21,151 nt of DNA from JACPFV01 sp052386975 (GTDB lineage Bacteria; Pseudomonadota; Gammaproteobacteria; Nevskiales; Nevskiaceae). Each line of letters opens with the position of its first letter. Position 1 is the stretch's first letter. This document shows positions 21,015 through 21,151 of the stretch, one piece after another. A program made the translations under genes and the position numbers. The stretch lies in the NCBI GenBank assembly GCA_052386975.1, contig JBQTJQ010000179.1, positions 1 through 21,151 on the forward strand. Reading direction: 5' to 3'. The notes beneath the pieces were generated by a model. That model was given only the letters and a program-made list of their open reading frames with translations. It searched no databases and was not told where the DNA came from.

Positions 21015-21151
21015 GCCGGCCTGCGCACTTTCGGCCTGGTCGGCGTGGCCGGCACCGCCTGCGCGCTGCTGGCGCAGCAGCCCGGGGCGGCGTGGCTGCT
21101 GCCGGCGGGCGCGCTGGCGCTGGTGCTGATGATGATCGCCGCCGACCATCA
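20908..21151. repeat. Diverged inverted repeat of MgtC-family coding sequence at the right edge
   Basis: Positions 21045-21151 (plus) and 21014-20908 (minus) align without gaps over 107 bases, at roughly three-quarters identity by eye. Both encode V-x-GTA-x-A...AQQ...WLLP...LV-x-MMI-x-ADH. They are head to head around a 30-bp spacer. The copies differ too much for a simple foldback artefact of one molecule. Confidence 0.8.
21012..21151 (+). pseudogene. Partial MgtC/SapB-family coding sequence, N-terminal portion, cut by the right edge
   Basis: On the plus strand this reads HAGLRTFGLVGVAGTACALL, then AQQPGAAWLLPAGALALVL and MMIAADH, the N-terminal region of MgtC/SapB-DUF4010 proteins. The frame is open from 20961, but upstream of 21012 it overlaps the minus-strand gene and no convincing start or ribosome site is visible. 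It may be a second, divergently oriented paralog truncated by rearrangement, or the other side of a chimeric join. It runs off the window, so completeness cannot be judged. Confidence 0.6.

Noticed and set aside
20908..21151. Simple foldback (palindromic) sequencing artefact
   Set aside because: The inverted copies differ at roughly a quarter of positions, whereas a foldback of one molecule would be nearly identical. A chimera of two strains or paralogs remains possible.
1..21151. CRISPR arrays, tRNA/rRNA genes, phage or plasmid modules
   Set aside because: No regularly spaced direct repeats, tRNA-like cloverleafs, integrase, replication or structural phage genes were seen.

Overview
The window is a high-GC proteobacterial segment. 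Dense genes with 4-bp start/stop overlaps, a CusCBA/copper P-ATPase cluster, RquA, an MtrCAB conduit, FNR/Anr-type boxes and a REP-associated transposase fit a Betaproteobacterium (Burkholderiales/Rhodocyclales-like) or a high-GC Gammaproteobacterium. Genus cannot be fixed from the sequence alone. Both edges cut genes: cusA at the left and an MgtC/SapB-type gene at the right.

Region 1 (1-6.2 kb) is copper detoxification. A minus-strand operon encodes a small Cys/Met-rich exported protein, then CusC, CusB and CusA (partial). Divergent from it is a Cu+-exporting P1B-ATPase, whose frame is broken by what looks like loss of one CG unit near 5545-5556.

Region 2 (6.2-7.0 kb) holds a very small Tat-exported HiPIP-like protein and an Hsp20 chaperone, separated by a strong intrinsic terminator.

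Region 3 (7.0-15.2 kb) looks like a complete extracellular electron transfer (EET) module. It has an RquA-type rhodoquinone methyltransferase, a membrane tetraheme NapC/CymA-type quinol dehydrogenase, a membrane-anchored GAF protein and a periplasmic diheme cytochrome. Divergent from these is an mtrC-mtrA-mtrB operon: a decaheme OmcA/MtrC lipoprotein, a decaheme MtrA/DmsE and an MtrB porin with its CxxC motif. Read together: (rhodo)quinol -> NapC/CymA -> periplasmic cytochrome(s) -> MtrA-MtrB -> MtrC -> outside, or the reverse.

Region 4 (15.2-19.1 kb) carries a small basic protein, a WS/DGAT wax ester/triacylglycerol synthase, oxygen-independent HemN and a short DksA/TraR-type protein. Region 5 (19.1-21.15 kb) carries a REP-associated tyrosine transposase (RAYT) flanked by inverted REP palindromes, and a 5'-truncated MgtC/SapB-DUF4010 gene that meets a diverged inverted copy at the right edge.

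The unifying signal is a set of eight FNR/Anr-like palindromes, TTGAY-N4-GTCAA. Seven sit upstream of genes, and when each box is placed at -41.5 a plausible -10 hexamer falls at -12 to -7. This ties EET, rhodoquinone, anaerobic heme synthesis, Hsp20, storage-lipid synthesis, a DksA-like factor and possibly copper export into one putative low-oxygen regulon, in content reminiscent of a dormancy regulon. No FNR-family regulator gene lies in the window.
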